Of a stretch of DNA of 64,000 bases, positions 32,884 to 40,388 are shown piece after piece. The notes under the pieces were generated by a model. That model did no database searches. It saw only the letters and a program-made list of their open reading frames with translations, and was not told where the DNA came from. The translations under genes and the position numbers were made by a program. The DNA is from Microbacterium gallinarum (GTDB lineage: Bacteria > Actinomycetota > Actinomycetes > Actinomycetales > Microbacteriaceae). The stretch is taken from positions 593,010 through 657,009 of the forward strand of contig NZ_JACSPM010000001.1 of assembly GCF_014837165.1 (NCBI RefSeq), read 5' to 3'. Within the stretch, counting starts at the first letter, position 1; every line of letters begins with the position of its first letter.

Positions 32884-33770
32884 GCGCATGCCAAGCTCTT
32901 GTTGAAGAAGATCACGAGGAAGTACGACGAGCGGAACGAGAGGTTCGCGACGGCGACCACGGTTCCCTGCGCGTTGCGGACGGAGACATAGGTCTCCGCC
33001 GTCTCGACGCCGCGGGTCGCGGGGTTCGAGAGGGTGAGGGTCTTGCCGTTCGGCGAGATGCTCGCGGGGAAGGCCGCGCCCGTGTCGTCGCGGGTGACGG
33101 TGTACGAGCCGGACGGCAGGCCGCTCGGAAGCGTGAGGACGACGTTGCTGCCATTCGTGGAGCACGCGGCCCATCCGGTGCTCGCGATGGTGAGCTGGGC
33201 CTGTTCCTGAGCGGTCCAATTGTGCTGCGCCGCGGTCGCCGTCGTGGTGAGCGTCAGCGTCGGCGCCGGCGCCTGACCGGTGTCGCTGTGGCTGTCGGTG
33301 TCGGTGACGACGAGCTTGATGCACGCATGGACGGTGGCGCCCGGCGCGGCGGCGCTCGGCGACGGCCACGTCGACGCGGCGAGTGCGCTGCGTGCGCTGA
33401 CGCCGGTGTAGGTCGCGTCGTTCTGGCACGCGGTGGACGAGGCGGTGAAGACGACCTGAAGGGTCGCGACGGCCGCAGGACCGAATCCGGATGCCGCGGC
33501 CACAGCCACGCTCGCGGACGCCCACGGCGTCGACCCACTGTTGACGAGGGGGGCGGCGTAGTACTGGGTGGTCTCCCAGCCGACGAAGCTCGTCGACGAC
33601 GACGCGGAGGCCGGCGCGACCGAGAAGGGCGAGACGGCGAAGGTGCGCGCCTGAGCCGTGAGCGCGACGGGCGCTGTCGCAGACCAGTACGCGGCGGCCG
33701 AGAGCGGCGCGACGACGATCAGGCCGATCACCGCGATCAGCGCCGTGAGGATCTTCGCTCGCTTCGTCAT
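32880..33770 (-). CDS. SipW-dependent secreted surface protein (large)
   Basis: A 296-aa exported protein. A basic N-terminus and a hydrophobic segment (ILTALIAVIGLIVVAPLS) are followed by AAAYWSATAPV, the pattern seen in TasA/SipW substrates. The mature part is Ser/Thr/Ala-rich and beta-strand-like, with four Cys in the body (CQND, HACIK, ACST) that could form disulfides. It ends with a second hydrophobic stretch, SSYFLVIFFNKSLACA, which may stay in the membrane. Sequence resembles no named family. It sits between another surface protein gene and sipW, with a 4-nt overlap to sipW. Confidence 0.75.
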   Translation of the reverse strand: MTKRAKILTALIAVIGLIVVAPLSAAAYWSATAPVALTAQARTFAVSPFSVAPASASSSTSFVGWETTQYYAAPLVNSGSTPWASASVAVAAASGFGPAAVATLQVVFTASSTACQNDATYTGVSARSALAASTWPSPSAAAPGATVHACIKLVVTDTDSHSDTGQAPAPTLTLTTTATAAQHNWTAQEQAQLTIASTGWAACSTNGSNVVLTLPSGLPSGSYTVTRDDTGAAFPASISPNGKTLTLSNPATRGVETAETYVSVRNAQGTVVAVANLSFRSSYFLVIFFNKSLACA

Positions 33771-33806
33771 TGGGGCCTTCTGGGTGAGGGTGGGCGTGGG
33801 GTGGGG

Positions 33807-34358
33807 TCAGGGGGCGATCTGCGTGCCGGTGAGCGTGACGCTCACCGCAGCGGACTGGCCTTGCGTGCCGTTCGGCGCGTTCGGGTCGAGGCTCTGCCAG
33901 ACGCACAGGGTGCGGGTGGCGCCGACCGCCAGCGTGGTCGGCACGGCCACGGTGCTGGCCGCCGTGGTGGCCTGCCAGCGCCCGCTGTCGGCGGGCCACG
34001 CCGCGGGCGGAGTGGCCGCGCAGACGCCTGTCTGGACGCTGACCGTCAGGACGACGCTGGTGGCGAGGCCGCCGGTGGCGGTGAAGGCGGAAGCGAGGCT
34101 GAGCGGCACGTCGCCGGTGTTGGCGATGGAGCGCGCTGCGATGAGCTGCGCGGGCCCGCCGGGGTAGACGCCCGAGTTCGAGCCGCCGGTGCCGGTGATC
34201 GCGAGGGCCGCCTGGCCCGTCGACACCGAGACGGCGGGCGCCTCGGTGCTCGAGACGAAGGAGCTCAGCGTGCCGGGTGCGAGCACGACCGCGACCGCGA
34301 CGACGCCGGCGAGGATTCCGGCGACCCCGAGCGGGGCCTTGACCTTGCTGCGCGGCAT
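33807..34358 (-). CDS. SipW-dependent secreted surface protein
   Basis: A 183-aa exported protein. The hydrophobic N-terminal segment (LGVAGILAGVVAVAVVLA) is followed by PGTLSSFVSSTEAPAVSVSTG, similar to other SipW substrates where the strand starting the mature protein follows the cleavage site. The body is rich in Ser, Thr, Ala and Gly and has two Cys (GVCAATP and TLCVWQ) that may pair. It is flanked by the two other substrate-like genes on the same strand, with gaps of 36 and 100 nt. Confidence 0.75.
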   Translation of the reverse strand: MPRSKVKAPLGVAGILAGVVAVAVVLAPGTLSSFVSSTEAPAVSVSTGQAALAITGTGGSNSGVYPGGPAQLIAARSIANTGDVPLSLASAFTATGGLATSVVLTVSVQTGVCAATPPAAWPADSGRWQATTAASTVAVPTTLAVGATRTLCVWQSLDPNAPNGTQGQSAAVSVTLTGTQIAP

Positions 34359-34458
34359 CCGTCAACCCGATCTGTGTGAGGTGTGAGTGGGGAGGTGGCG
34401 GGAGAAGCCGGGCGCGATTCGGGTTCGCACCCGGCCCCTCCCTGTCTGGGTGGCCGGC

Positions 34459-35013
34459 TCAGGACGCGCCGTTGGCGGTCTGCGTGACCGTCACGGTGGT
34501 GGCGCCGAGGTTCCAGCTCTGGTTCATCGTGGCGGCAGCGGTGTCATTCGACGCACTGGTGCCGAAGGGCCAGCTGAGCGTGAAGACGAGCTTGCCGTCG
34601 GCCGTGCCGCTCGCGACCGTGAAGGCGCCGCCGGCGATCGCGGTGCTGTTGTAGGTGCCCGCGACGCTCGAGGTGAGGTGCGCGGGGACGGCCGCGTAGC
34701 CGCCCCAGCTGATGGCGCCGGCGGCAGTGAGGTTCGTGCCGTTCGCCTTGGTCTGGAAGGGCACCGTGTAGATGACGGTGTCGCCGGGGACCATCTTGAA
34801 CGAGGCCAGCGTGCTGGTGATGTCGGTCGTCGTGCTGCCGCGCTTGACCTGCCAGGTGGCGCCCGAGGTGAGCGCGACGTTCAGCTCGCCGGTCTGGATC
34901 GTTGCCGAGCTGATCTGCGCCGAGCCCTGCCAGTAGGCGAGCGACCCGCCGCCGCCGAGCAGCAGTGCGATTCCGGCGGCGATGGCGATGGTGCCCTTCG
35001 TGGACTTCTTCAT
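34459..35013 (-). CDS. Alternate-type signal peptide surface protein (TasA-like, SipW substrate)
   Basis: A 184-aa protein matching the actinobacterial family of alternate signal-mediated exported proteins. It starts MKKSTKGTIAIAAGIALLLGG, then GGSLAYWQGSAQISSATIQTG, where the Tyr-Trp near the end of the hydrophobic segment is diagnostic (around residues 27-28). The mature part is a single beta-rich domain without Cys. GGGGGGAAC precedes the start at 35013. It is the first gene of the operon and, by analogy with TasA and related proteins, probably the main subunit of a fibre or surface layer. Confidence 0.85.
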   Translation of the reverse strand: MKKSTKGTIAIAAGIALLLGGGGSLAYWQGSAQISSATIQTGELNVALTSGATWQVKRGSTTTDITSTLASFKMVPGDTVIYTVPFQTKANGTNLTAAGAISWGGYAAVPAHLTSSVAGTYNSTAIAGGAFTVASGTADGKLVFTLSWPFGTSASNDTAAATMNQSWNLGATTVTVTQTANGAS

Positions 35014-35387
35014 GATGTTCCCCCCAAGGGATGTGTGCGGGTCTGAGGCCCGTCTGGTCTGGGGCTCTGCGGTGTTGCGCGGCCTGATGGGAACAGTCTG
35101 GAAAAGCGACCGCGTCGTTCACGCACGGGAACCGCAACGTTTCCGCAAGAGAACCCCGAGGGTTCGGGCGAAGCGCAAGACGGAGGGCGGTGATTGCCCA
35201 GGAGCGGGATCGCGCGGGGTTCCGGCGCGTTCTGGGGCGGATTCGGCGACCCCGAGATCAATCACGAAAAGATAACGCCGAACCCTTGTCGCCGTTACCT
35301 TCTCGTTATAGAGTGCTCTCAACGGTCAGCTGTTTTGCTGTGGCAGCTGCCGGCATGTGATTGCAGGACACTCTTGGTGCAAGGGAC
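35014..35387. other. Long intergenic region upstream of the SipW operon
   Basis: This 374-bp stretch has no convincing protein gene. It should hold the SipW-operon promoter on the minus strand; TATAAC (35306-35311, minus) is a candidate -10 box. The part around 35260-35345 is clearly more AT-rich than its surroundings and contains CGTTACC and CGTTATA as direct repeats 11 nt apart. A possible small RNA on the plus strand is listed separately. Confidence 0.45.
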
Positions 35388-35421
35388 AAGGGCCGGTCGG
35401 TAGCCTCTCCGACCGGCCCTT
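35318..35421 (+). ncRNA. Candidate small RNA ending at a strong terminator
   Basis: TTGTCG (35286-35291) and TATAGA (35307-35312) could drive a plus-strand transcript that ends at the 13-bp hairpin 35388-35421, about 100 nt in all. No ORF with a ribosome-binding site is seen in it. The 15-nt spacing of the boxes is short, so the call is tentative. The hairpin may simply end the DUF2207 transcript from the other strand. Confidence 0.25.
35388..35421. terminator. Bidirectional hairpin after the DUF2207 gene
   Basis: A perfect 13-bp stem (AAGGGCCGGTCGG at 35388-35400 with 35409-35421) and an 8-nt loop. It lies 46 nt past the DUF2207 stop codon on the minus strand, and ends in TT followed by a T/C-rich stretch on the plus strand, so it can work in both directions. 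Confidence 0.7.
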
Positions 35422-35467
35422 ACTCTCGCCCGCTCCGGGTTCTCGGCGAGATCGCTCGCGGCTCGGG

Positions 35468-37279
35468 TCAGACGCCCCCGCCGCCTCCGCCGCCTCCTCC
35501 GCCGCCGGCCGAGCCCCCGCCGCTCGAACCCCCCGACGTCGACGACGACGAGGCCGTACTCGACGAGAGCGTCGAGATGCCCGTCGAGAACGCGGCTGCG
35601 TTGAAGCCGCTCGAACCGGAGTACCACCCTGGCGAGTTGCCCTCGCCGTAGAGCACGGCGAGCTCGCGCGCCCATTCCTTCTCCTGCCCGAAGACGACGG
35701 CATACGGCAGCAGACTCTCGTACAGGCGCAGCATCTCCCGAGGATCGGTCGTGTCGACCTGCACGCGCTCCGCACCCCGCGGCGACTGGAGCATGCGGAT
35801 CCGGTCGGCTTCGGCCCACTCGATGAACAGCTTGAGACCGGCGAGGTGATCGCGCGTCTCCGCGCCGGCGGCCGTCAACGGCTTGCGCGCGACCATGCCT
35901 CCGACGATGACCGTCACGAGCACCGAAGCGATGATCAGCACGATGGGCACCCATGGGGTCACCATCGCCTCCAGCGCGGCGAAGCCGGTCAGGAAGACGA
36001 CCACGGTCGCGGCGATCGCCGCCAGAAGGGGCCACACCCGCACCCGGGCCGGCACCGGGCGCCGCAAGCCGCGGTTCACGAGCTCCTGGTTCGCCGCTTT
36101 CAGGATGCTCTGCGCCGCGGACGAGAAGCGCGTGTCGGAGCGACCGAACTCGAACTGCTCACCGACCATCCCCGACGGGAAGAGGCCGTCGAGCAGCATC
36201 CGTCCGTCGCCGTCCGCCCGCGACGGGTCGACCAGTTCGGCGCGCAGCTTCACGCCGCCGAACATCCGTCGCTCGCCTTCGACGATGCGGATGCTGCCCA
36301 CCACCGCCTGCTCGAGCACTTCGGCGGGAATCGCCTTGGTCACGAGGCCCAGCAGCACCGCGCTCTCGAGTGCGTCGACGGCGCGGGGCGGCGTGTACTC
36401 GGCGATGATCACCGGCCGGCCGGGCTCGTCGCGCAGGTGACGCGCCCGCGTCACGCCGGCGAACACCGCCGCGGCACCGACGCCGAGTGCTGCGATCCCC
36501 TGCAGCCACCCCCACGGCGACGCGAGCGGCGAGGGGTCGAACGCGGTGAACGTGCCGGCCTCGAACCCGATCGCGACAGTCATCGTCTGATAGGGAGCAA
36601 CAGGAGAAGCGGATGCCTCGACCGCGCCGTCGACCACCGCGATGGGGCAGGTCTGGGTGGAGCCCTCGTAGCCGACGTAACAGGCCTGCGCGCCCGTGAG
36701 CCGATCGGCGAGCGTTGCCGGCATCGTGACCCGAGCGCTCACTCGGCCGAACGGCTGCTGCCACTCGGTGCCGTTGACGTTCCAGTAGAACTCGTCCGCG
36801 CCCGTGTCGTCGAAGAACCGCGTGACGTTCTGCAGCGTGTAGGTGAAGACGTACGTCTGACGGCCGTGGACGTAGTCGCCGGCGCGCGACGTCATGACGT
36901 AGTAATCGTCGGCCGACTCCACCTCGCTCTCGCGCCGCGCCCCATCGCCGTCGGTGATCGACACGAGCTCCGGATGCAGCGGAGCGCCGAGGTACGAATC
37001 GGGGATCCGCCGCTGCATCCCGCGGTTCTGGTCGACGTCGGGGAAGACGGCGACGAACCGCTCGACGACGGTGAGCATGCTCGTGCCGTCCTCAGCCCGG
37101 TCGAGTCGATACTCCACGTCGAGGCTCTCGAACGAGAAGTCGTTGACGTCGGCGCGCGCGGGCGACCCCCCGATCCCGGCGACGATCGCGCCGGCGCCGA
37201 GCAGGAGCGCGAGCAGCCAGACCGCGAGCGCGCGTCCGACCGGACGCGCCACCCGGGACACGGATGAGACAGTCCCCAT
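35468..37279 (-). CDS. DUF2207 membrane protein with glycine-rich tail
   Basis: A 603-aa membrane protein of the DUF2207 family. An N-terminal signal/membrane segment (about 14-36) leads into an extracellular domain (DFSFESLDVEYRLDRAEDG, residues about 47-65 onward). Then come a membrane segment at about 245-265, a cytoplasmic part with EYTPPRAVDALESAVLLG, and two more membrane segments near 410-455. The C-terminus is Ser/Gly-rich and ends in a run of 11 glycines before Val, a common end in this family. The start at 37279 follows a TAGGCT -10 box by 7 nt (leaderless). The function is unknown. Confidence 0.9.
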   Translation of the reverse strand: MGTVSSVSRVARPVGRALAVWLLALLLGAGAIVAGIGGSPARADVNDFSFESLDVEYRLDRAEDGTSMLTVVERFVAVFPDVDQNRGMQRRIPDSYLGAPLHPELVSITDGDGARRESEVESADDYYVMTSRAGDYVHGRQTYVFTYTLQNVTRFFDDTGADEFYWNVNGTEWQQPFGRVSARVTMPATLADRLTGAQACYVGYEGSTQTCPIAVVDGAVEASASPVAPYQTMTVAIGFEAGTFTAFDPSPLASPWGWLQGIAALGVGAAAVFAGVTRARHLRDEPGRPVIIAEYTPPRAVDALESAVLLGLVTKAIPAEVLEQAVVGSIRIVEGERRMFGGVKLRAELVDPSRADGDGRMLLDGLFPSGMVGEQFEFGRSDTRFSSAAQSILKAANQELVNRGLRRPVPARVRVWPLLAAIAATVVVFLTGFAALEAMVTPWVPIVLIIASVLVTVIVGGMVARKPLTAAGAETRDHLAGLKLFIEWAEADRIRMLQSPRGAERVQVDTTDPREMLRLYESLLPYAVVFGQEKEWARELAVLYGEGNSPGWYSGSSGFNAAAFSTGISTLSSSTASSSSTSGGSSGGGSAGGGGGGGGGGGV

Positions 37280-37322
37280 GCGCCCCAGCCTAGGGGTCGG
37301 CTTTGGTCGTACTCTTGTCGTC

Positions 37323-37763
37323 ATGACGGACCGCCGCCTCGCCATCGACGCCTGGGAGAGCCTGTTCCGGGCACAGCACGAGGTGTTCGGCGACATCAAT
37401 CAGGACTTCCACGACGACACCCTGAGCCAGGCCGAGTACGACGTCCTGCTCACCGTGACGCGCGGGGAGAACATGACCGCGCGCCTGCGCGACGTCACTG
37501 CGAACATGCTCATCAGCCAGCCGAGCGTGTCGAGGCTCGTCGAGCGCATGGCGACGCGCGGCCTCATCGAGAAGTGCGCCGACCCCGACGACGGCCGCGG
37601 CGCCCTGGTGCGCGCGACGGACGCCGGAGCCGCGACCTTCCGCAAGCTCGCGAGCGCGCACGGCAGGGCGATCGCCGAGCGGATGTCGCTGCTCAGCGAC
37701 GAAGAACTGGCGCAGCTGCGCGACCTCACCGCCAAGCTCCGCACCCGCCTCCCCGGGACCTGA
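37323..37763 (+). CDS. MarR-family transcriptional regulator
   Basis: A 146-aa MarR regulator with the winged helix (LSQAEYDVLLTV, ANMLISQPSVSRLVERM, GLIEKCADPDDGRGALV). MarR proteins repress efflux or stress genes and let go on binding phenolic compounds or on oxidation. A TACTCT -10 box ends 7 nt before the ATG at 37323, indicating a leaderless transcript. It is divergent from the DUF2207 gene, with only 43 nt between starts, and convergent with the ABC-2 exporter. Its targets are unknown. Confidence 0.9.
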   Translation: MTDRRLAIDAWESLFRAQHEVFGDINQDFHDDTLSQAEYDVLLTVTRGENMTARLRDVTANMLISQPSVSRLVERMATRGLIEKCADPDDGRGALVRATDAGAATFRKLASAHGRAIAERMSLLSDEELAQLRDLTAKLRTRLPGT

Positions 37764-37842
37764 CCCACCCCGCCGATCGAGTGCGCGTGCAGCGCCCACC
37801 CCGCTGATCGAGTGCGCGCGAAGCGCGTGTATCGAGATCCCC
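37764..37842. repeat. REP-like extragenic palindrome between convergent genes
   Basis: Two copies of a motif starting CGCYGATCGAGTGCGCG lie in tandem: 37769-37796 (partial) and 37801-37838 (full). The full copy folds into a hairpin with TCGA arms and a CGCGC/GCGCG stem around GAA. It fills the gap between the MarR and ABC-2 stop codons. From general knowledge, similar GATCGAGTG/TATCGAGATC palindromes are very common between genes in Microbacteriaceae; here it may also serve as a two-way terminator. Confidence 0.7.
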
Positions 37843-38577
37843 CTACGGGGTGCGCCGGCGGAGGGTCAACGAGGCGAGGATCAGCGAACCGACCAGGAAC
37901 GCCCCCACCACGAGCAGCGGGCCGTACACGTCCCACCCCTCGTCACCCGCGGTCACCGCGTTGATCGCGTCGATCGCGTAGCTCAGCGGCAGCACGTTCG
38001 AGATCGCGTACAGCGCCTCGGGCATGTCCTCGCGAGGCATGAACAGCCCGCCCAGGAGGATCTGCGGGAAGACGATCAGCGGCATGAACTGCACCGCCTG
38101 GAACTCGGTGCGGGCGAACGCGCTCGCCAGCAGCCCGAGGGCCATCCCCAGCACGGCGTCGGTCACGGCGACGAGCCCGAGCTGCCAGACCGGGCCATCC
38201 GTGTCGAGACCGCACACCCACACGGCGAACGACACCGTCACGACAGCCTGCAGCATCGCCATGAGCCCGAAGGCGAGCGCATACCCGACGATGAAGTCCG
38301 CCTTGCCGAGCGGGGTGGTCATCAGCCGCTCGAGGGTTCCCGACCGGCGCTCCCGCAACGTGGTGATCGACGTGATCAGGAACATGATGATGAAGGGGAA
38401 GAGCGCCAGGATCGGCGGCCCGTAGATGTCGAAGACGCCCTCCTGGTCACTGAAGAGCCACGCGAACAGCCCCACGAGCAGGCTCGGCGCCACGAGCATG
38501 AGCGCGATCGAGCGAGGGTCGTGACTCAGCTGACGGAGGATCCGTGCGGCCGTCGCGAGCGTGCGCACGCCCTTCAT
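37843..38577 (-). CDS. ABC-2 type exporter permease
   Basis: A 244-aa membrane protein of the DrrB-like ABC-2 family with six membrane segments. RERRSGTLERLMTTPLG between segments 2 and 3 is the family's coupling motif. Its start overlaps the stop of the ATPase gene (ATGA), so the pair is translationally coupled and forms one exporter. DrrAB-type systems pump drugs, lipids or antibiotics out of the cell. The substrate is not evident. Confidence 0.92.
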   Translation of the reverse strand: MKGVRTLATAARILRQLSHDPRSIALMLVAPSLLVGLFAWLFSDQEGVFDIYGPPILALFPFIIMFLITSITTLRERRSGTLERLMTTPLGKADFIVGYALAFGLMAMLQAVVTVSFAVWVCGLDTDGPVWQLGLVAVTDAVLGMALGLLASAFARTEFQAVQFMPLIVFPQILLGGLFMPREDMPEALYAISNVLPLSYAIDAINAVTAGDEGWDVYGPLLVVGAFLVGSLILASLTLRRRTP

Positions 38578-39356
38578 CCGCCCGGCTCCTCTCGCGCCTC
38601 TCGCCGGGTCGACGGCGGGTGCTCAGCCGCGCCCGTGGCATCCCGCTCGATGAGCGCGAGGAATGCGGCATCCGGATCCGTCTCTCCTGTGTCGGCGATC
38701 AGCCCCTGCGGGGTGGTGTCGGCGATGATGCGCCCCGCCCGCAGGAGGATGAGCCGATCGCAGCGCAGCGCTTCGTCCATCACGTGACTGCTGACGAGGA
38801 TCGTGGCGCCGGTCTCGGAGATGCCGCGGAACATGTCCCAGAGCTCGGCCCGCAGCACGGGGTCGAGGCCGACGGTCGGTTCGTCGAGCACGATGAGTTC
38901 CGGCGCCCCGAGCATCGCGACCGCGAGCGATACGCGACTCTCCTGCCCACCGCTCAGCGAATCGACGGTCTGCTTCGCCTGGCCCTCCAGCCCGACCTTC
39001 TCGATCACGCGTCGCACGTCGGACCGCGGCGCTCCGATCACGCGCGCGAAGTAGCGGAGGTTCTGCTCGATCGTCAGGTCGCCGTACACCGACGCGGCTT
39101 GCGTGTCGTACGCGACCCGACGGCGCTGCGCCGCCGTTCCCGCGGGTGATCCGAGCACCGCGACCGTGCCGCCCGCCACCTTCTGCACGCCCACGATCGC
39201 CCGCATGAGCGTGGTCTTGCCGGAGCCCGACGGGCCCATCAGCCCGGTGATCTGCCCGCGCGGGATGTCGAAGTCGAGGCCGCGGAACACCTCGGTCGAG
39301 CCGCGGCGCACCCGCAAACCGCGCACCTCGACGGCGTGGCCCGGCACGTTATTCAT
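38574..39356 (-). CDS. ABC exporter ATPase (DrrA-like)
   Basis: A 260-aa ATP-binding protein with Walker A (GPSGSGKTT), Q-loop region, signature LSGGQESRVSLA (the usual Gln-Gln/Gln-Arg of the signature reads Gln-Glu), Walker B LIVLDEPTVGLDP and the switch His in VSSHVMDE. The start is taken at ATG 39356; a GTG 3 nt earlier is possible. An 18-bp palindrome covers the start codon and the likely -10 box, so a repressor binding there would block transcription directly. The TetR gene 350 nt upstream is the best candidate regulator. Confidence 0.93.
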   Translation of the reverse strand: MNNVPGHAVEVRGLRVRRGSTEVFRGLDFDIPRGQITGLMGPSGSGKTTLMRAIVGVQKVAGGTVAVLGSPAGTAAQRRRVAYDTQAASVYGDLTIEQNLRYFARVIGAPRSDVRRVIEKVGLEGQAKQTVDSLSGGQESRVSLAVAMLGAPELIVLDEPTVGLDPVLRAELWDMFRGISETGATILVSSHVMDEALRCDRLILLRAGRIIADTTPQGLIADTGETDPDAAFLALIERDATGAAEHPPSTRREAREEPGG

Positions 39357-39368
39357 CACACGATGAAT
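39351..39368. promoter_or_regulatory. Palindromic operator over the ABC exporter start codon
   Basis: ATTCATC, 4 nt, GATGAAT forms a perfect 18-bp inverted repeat that includes the ATG of the ATPase gene and overlaps the AT-rich -10 region (TAATTC on the minus strand). The dyad fits binding by a dimeric TetR- or PadR/MarR-type repressor. Confidence 0.55.
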
Positions 39369-39399
39369 TATTCGCCCGGCCCCGCCCGGCCGTCAAGGG

Positions 39400-39690
39400 C
39401 TAGGAGCTCGGATTGGTCGCCTTGCCGTCGAGCCAGAGCATGTCGGACGGATCGGAATGCGCGGTGCCGGTACCCACGTGCTTCGCGCTGATCTGCGGCC
39501 CCTTGGTGATGACGTGCACGAGGGCCATGGCGTGACCGCGCCCGAGCCCGTAGTCCTCACCCAGCCACGTCACGATCTCCCCCGCCTTGGTGCCGGGACC
39601 GAAGCCCTTCTCGGACGCGAGCTCGATGAACTGGCGCGGCGTGAGCCCCGTCTTCTCCTCGACGTTGTCGAGATATGCCTGGAACGTCAT
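39400..39690 (-). CDS. DUF4287 domain-containing protein
   Basis: A 96-aa cytoplasmic protein covering one DUF4287 domain (FQAYLDNVEEKTGLTPRQFIELA, residues 3-25, and EIVTWLGEDYGLGRGHAMAL). The domain is common in bacteria and of unknown function, possibly nucleic-acid related. GAAGGA lies 4-5 nt before the ATG at 39690. It follows the TetR gene on the same strand after 20 nt and is probably co-transcribed with it. Confidence 0.9.
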   Translation of the reverse strand: MTFQAYLDNVEEKTGLTPRQFIELASEKGFGPGTKAGEIVTWLGEDYGLGRGHAMALVHVITKGPQISAKHVGTGTAHSDPSDMLWLDGKATNPSS

Positions 39691-39710
39691 GTCTTCCTTC
39701 CGTGTCGTCG

Positions 39711-40319
39711 TCAGTCGTACAGGTAGTGCTGCACGGTCGGGCCGACGCGCTCGACGATGTCGTCGGGGGATGCCTCGGCCAGCGCCGGCAGGCGCAGCAC
39801 ATAGCGCGCGATCAGCATGCCCGCGATCTGCGACGCCGCGAGGGTCGCGCGGAGCTCTGCGTCGGGCACGTCGAGCGTCCGGGCGATGCGCCCGATCAGC
39901 TCTCGCGAGAGGAACCCCGCGACGAGGGGTGTCGTGAGCTTGTTGCCGATCGCCGTCCGCAGCAGCGCCACGCCGCGTCGCCGCGCCTCGGGCACCTCCC
40001 ATGTCTCGAGCACGTAGCGCACGATGCGCTCGCCCACCTCGTCGCGCGGGCCCGCGAGGATCTCGGGCAGCGCGAGGTCGGGCCGCATCGGCGCGTCGAT
40101 GACGGCGCCGAACAGGTCGGCCTTGGTGCCGAAGTGGTGGTGGATCAGCGCCGAATCGACGCCCGCGCGCGCGGCGATCCCGCGGATCGTCGCGCCGTCG
40201 TAGCCGGCGCCGCCGAACTCCTCGATCGCCGCCGCGAGGATGCGATCCCGCGCATCCGACTCGCCGGCCCGGGGTCGACCGCGGCGCCGCTTCGGCGCGG
40301 GAACGACGTACTCCACCAC
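39711..40319 (-). CDS. TetR-family transcriptional regulator
   Basis: A 202-aa TetR protein. A basic arm (PKRRRGRPRAGESDARDRIL) precedes the helix-turn-helix (ATIRGIAARAGVDSALIHHHFGTK). The C-terminal domain is of the actinobacterial TetR_C type found next to ABC-2 exporters (LTTPLVAGFLSRELIGRIARTL). The start is GTG at 40319, 6 nt after a TAGGCT -10 box (leaderless). It is upstream of DUF4287 and the exporter genes on the same strand, so the exporter is a likely target. Confidence 0.92.
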   Translation of the reverse strand: MVEYVVPAPKRRRGRPRAGESDARDRILAAAIEEFGGAGYDGATIRGIAARAGVDSALIHHHFGTKADLFGAVIDAPMRPDLALPEILAGPRDEVGERIVRYVLETWEVPEARRRGVALLRTAIGNKLTTPLVAGFLSRELIGRIARTLDVPDAELRATLAASQIAGMLIARYVLRLPALAEASPDDIVERVGPTVQHYLYD

Positions 40320-40388
40320 GCGCTCAGCCTACGACCGCCCCTCCGACGTGGGCCACCGCGACGGAGAGCGCCGAGCGGCGGCACCCGC

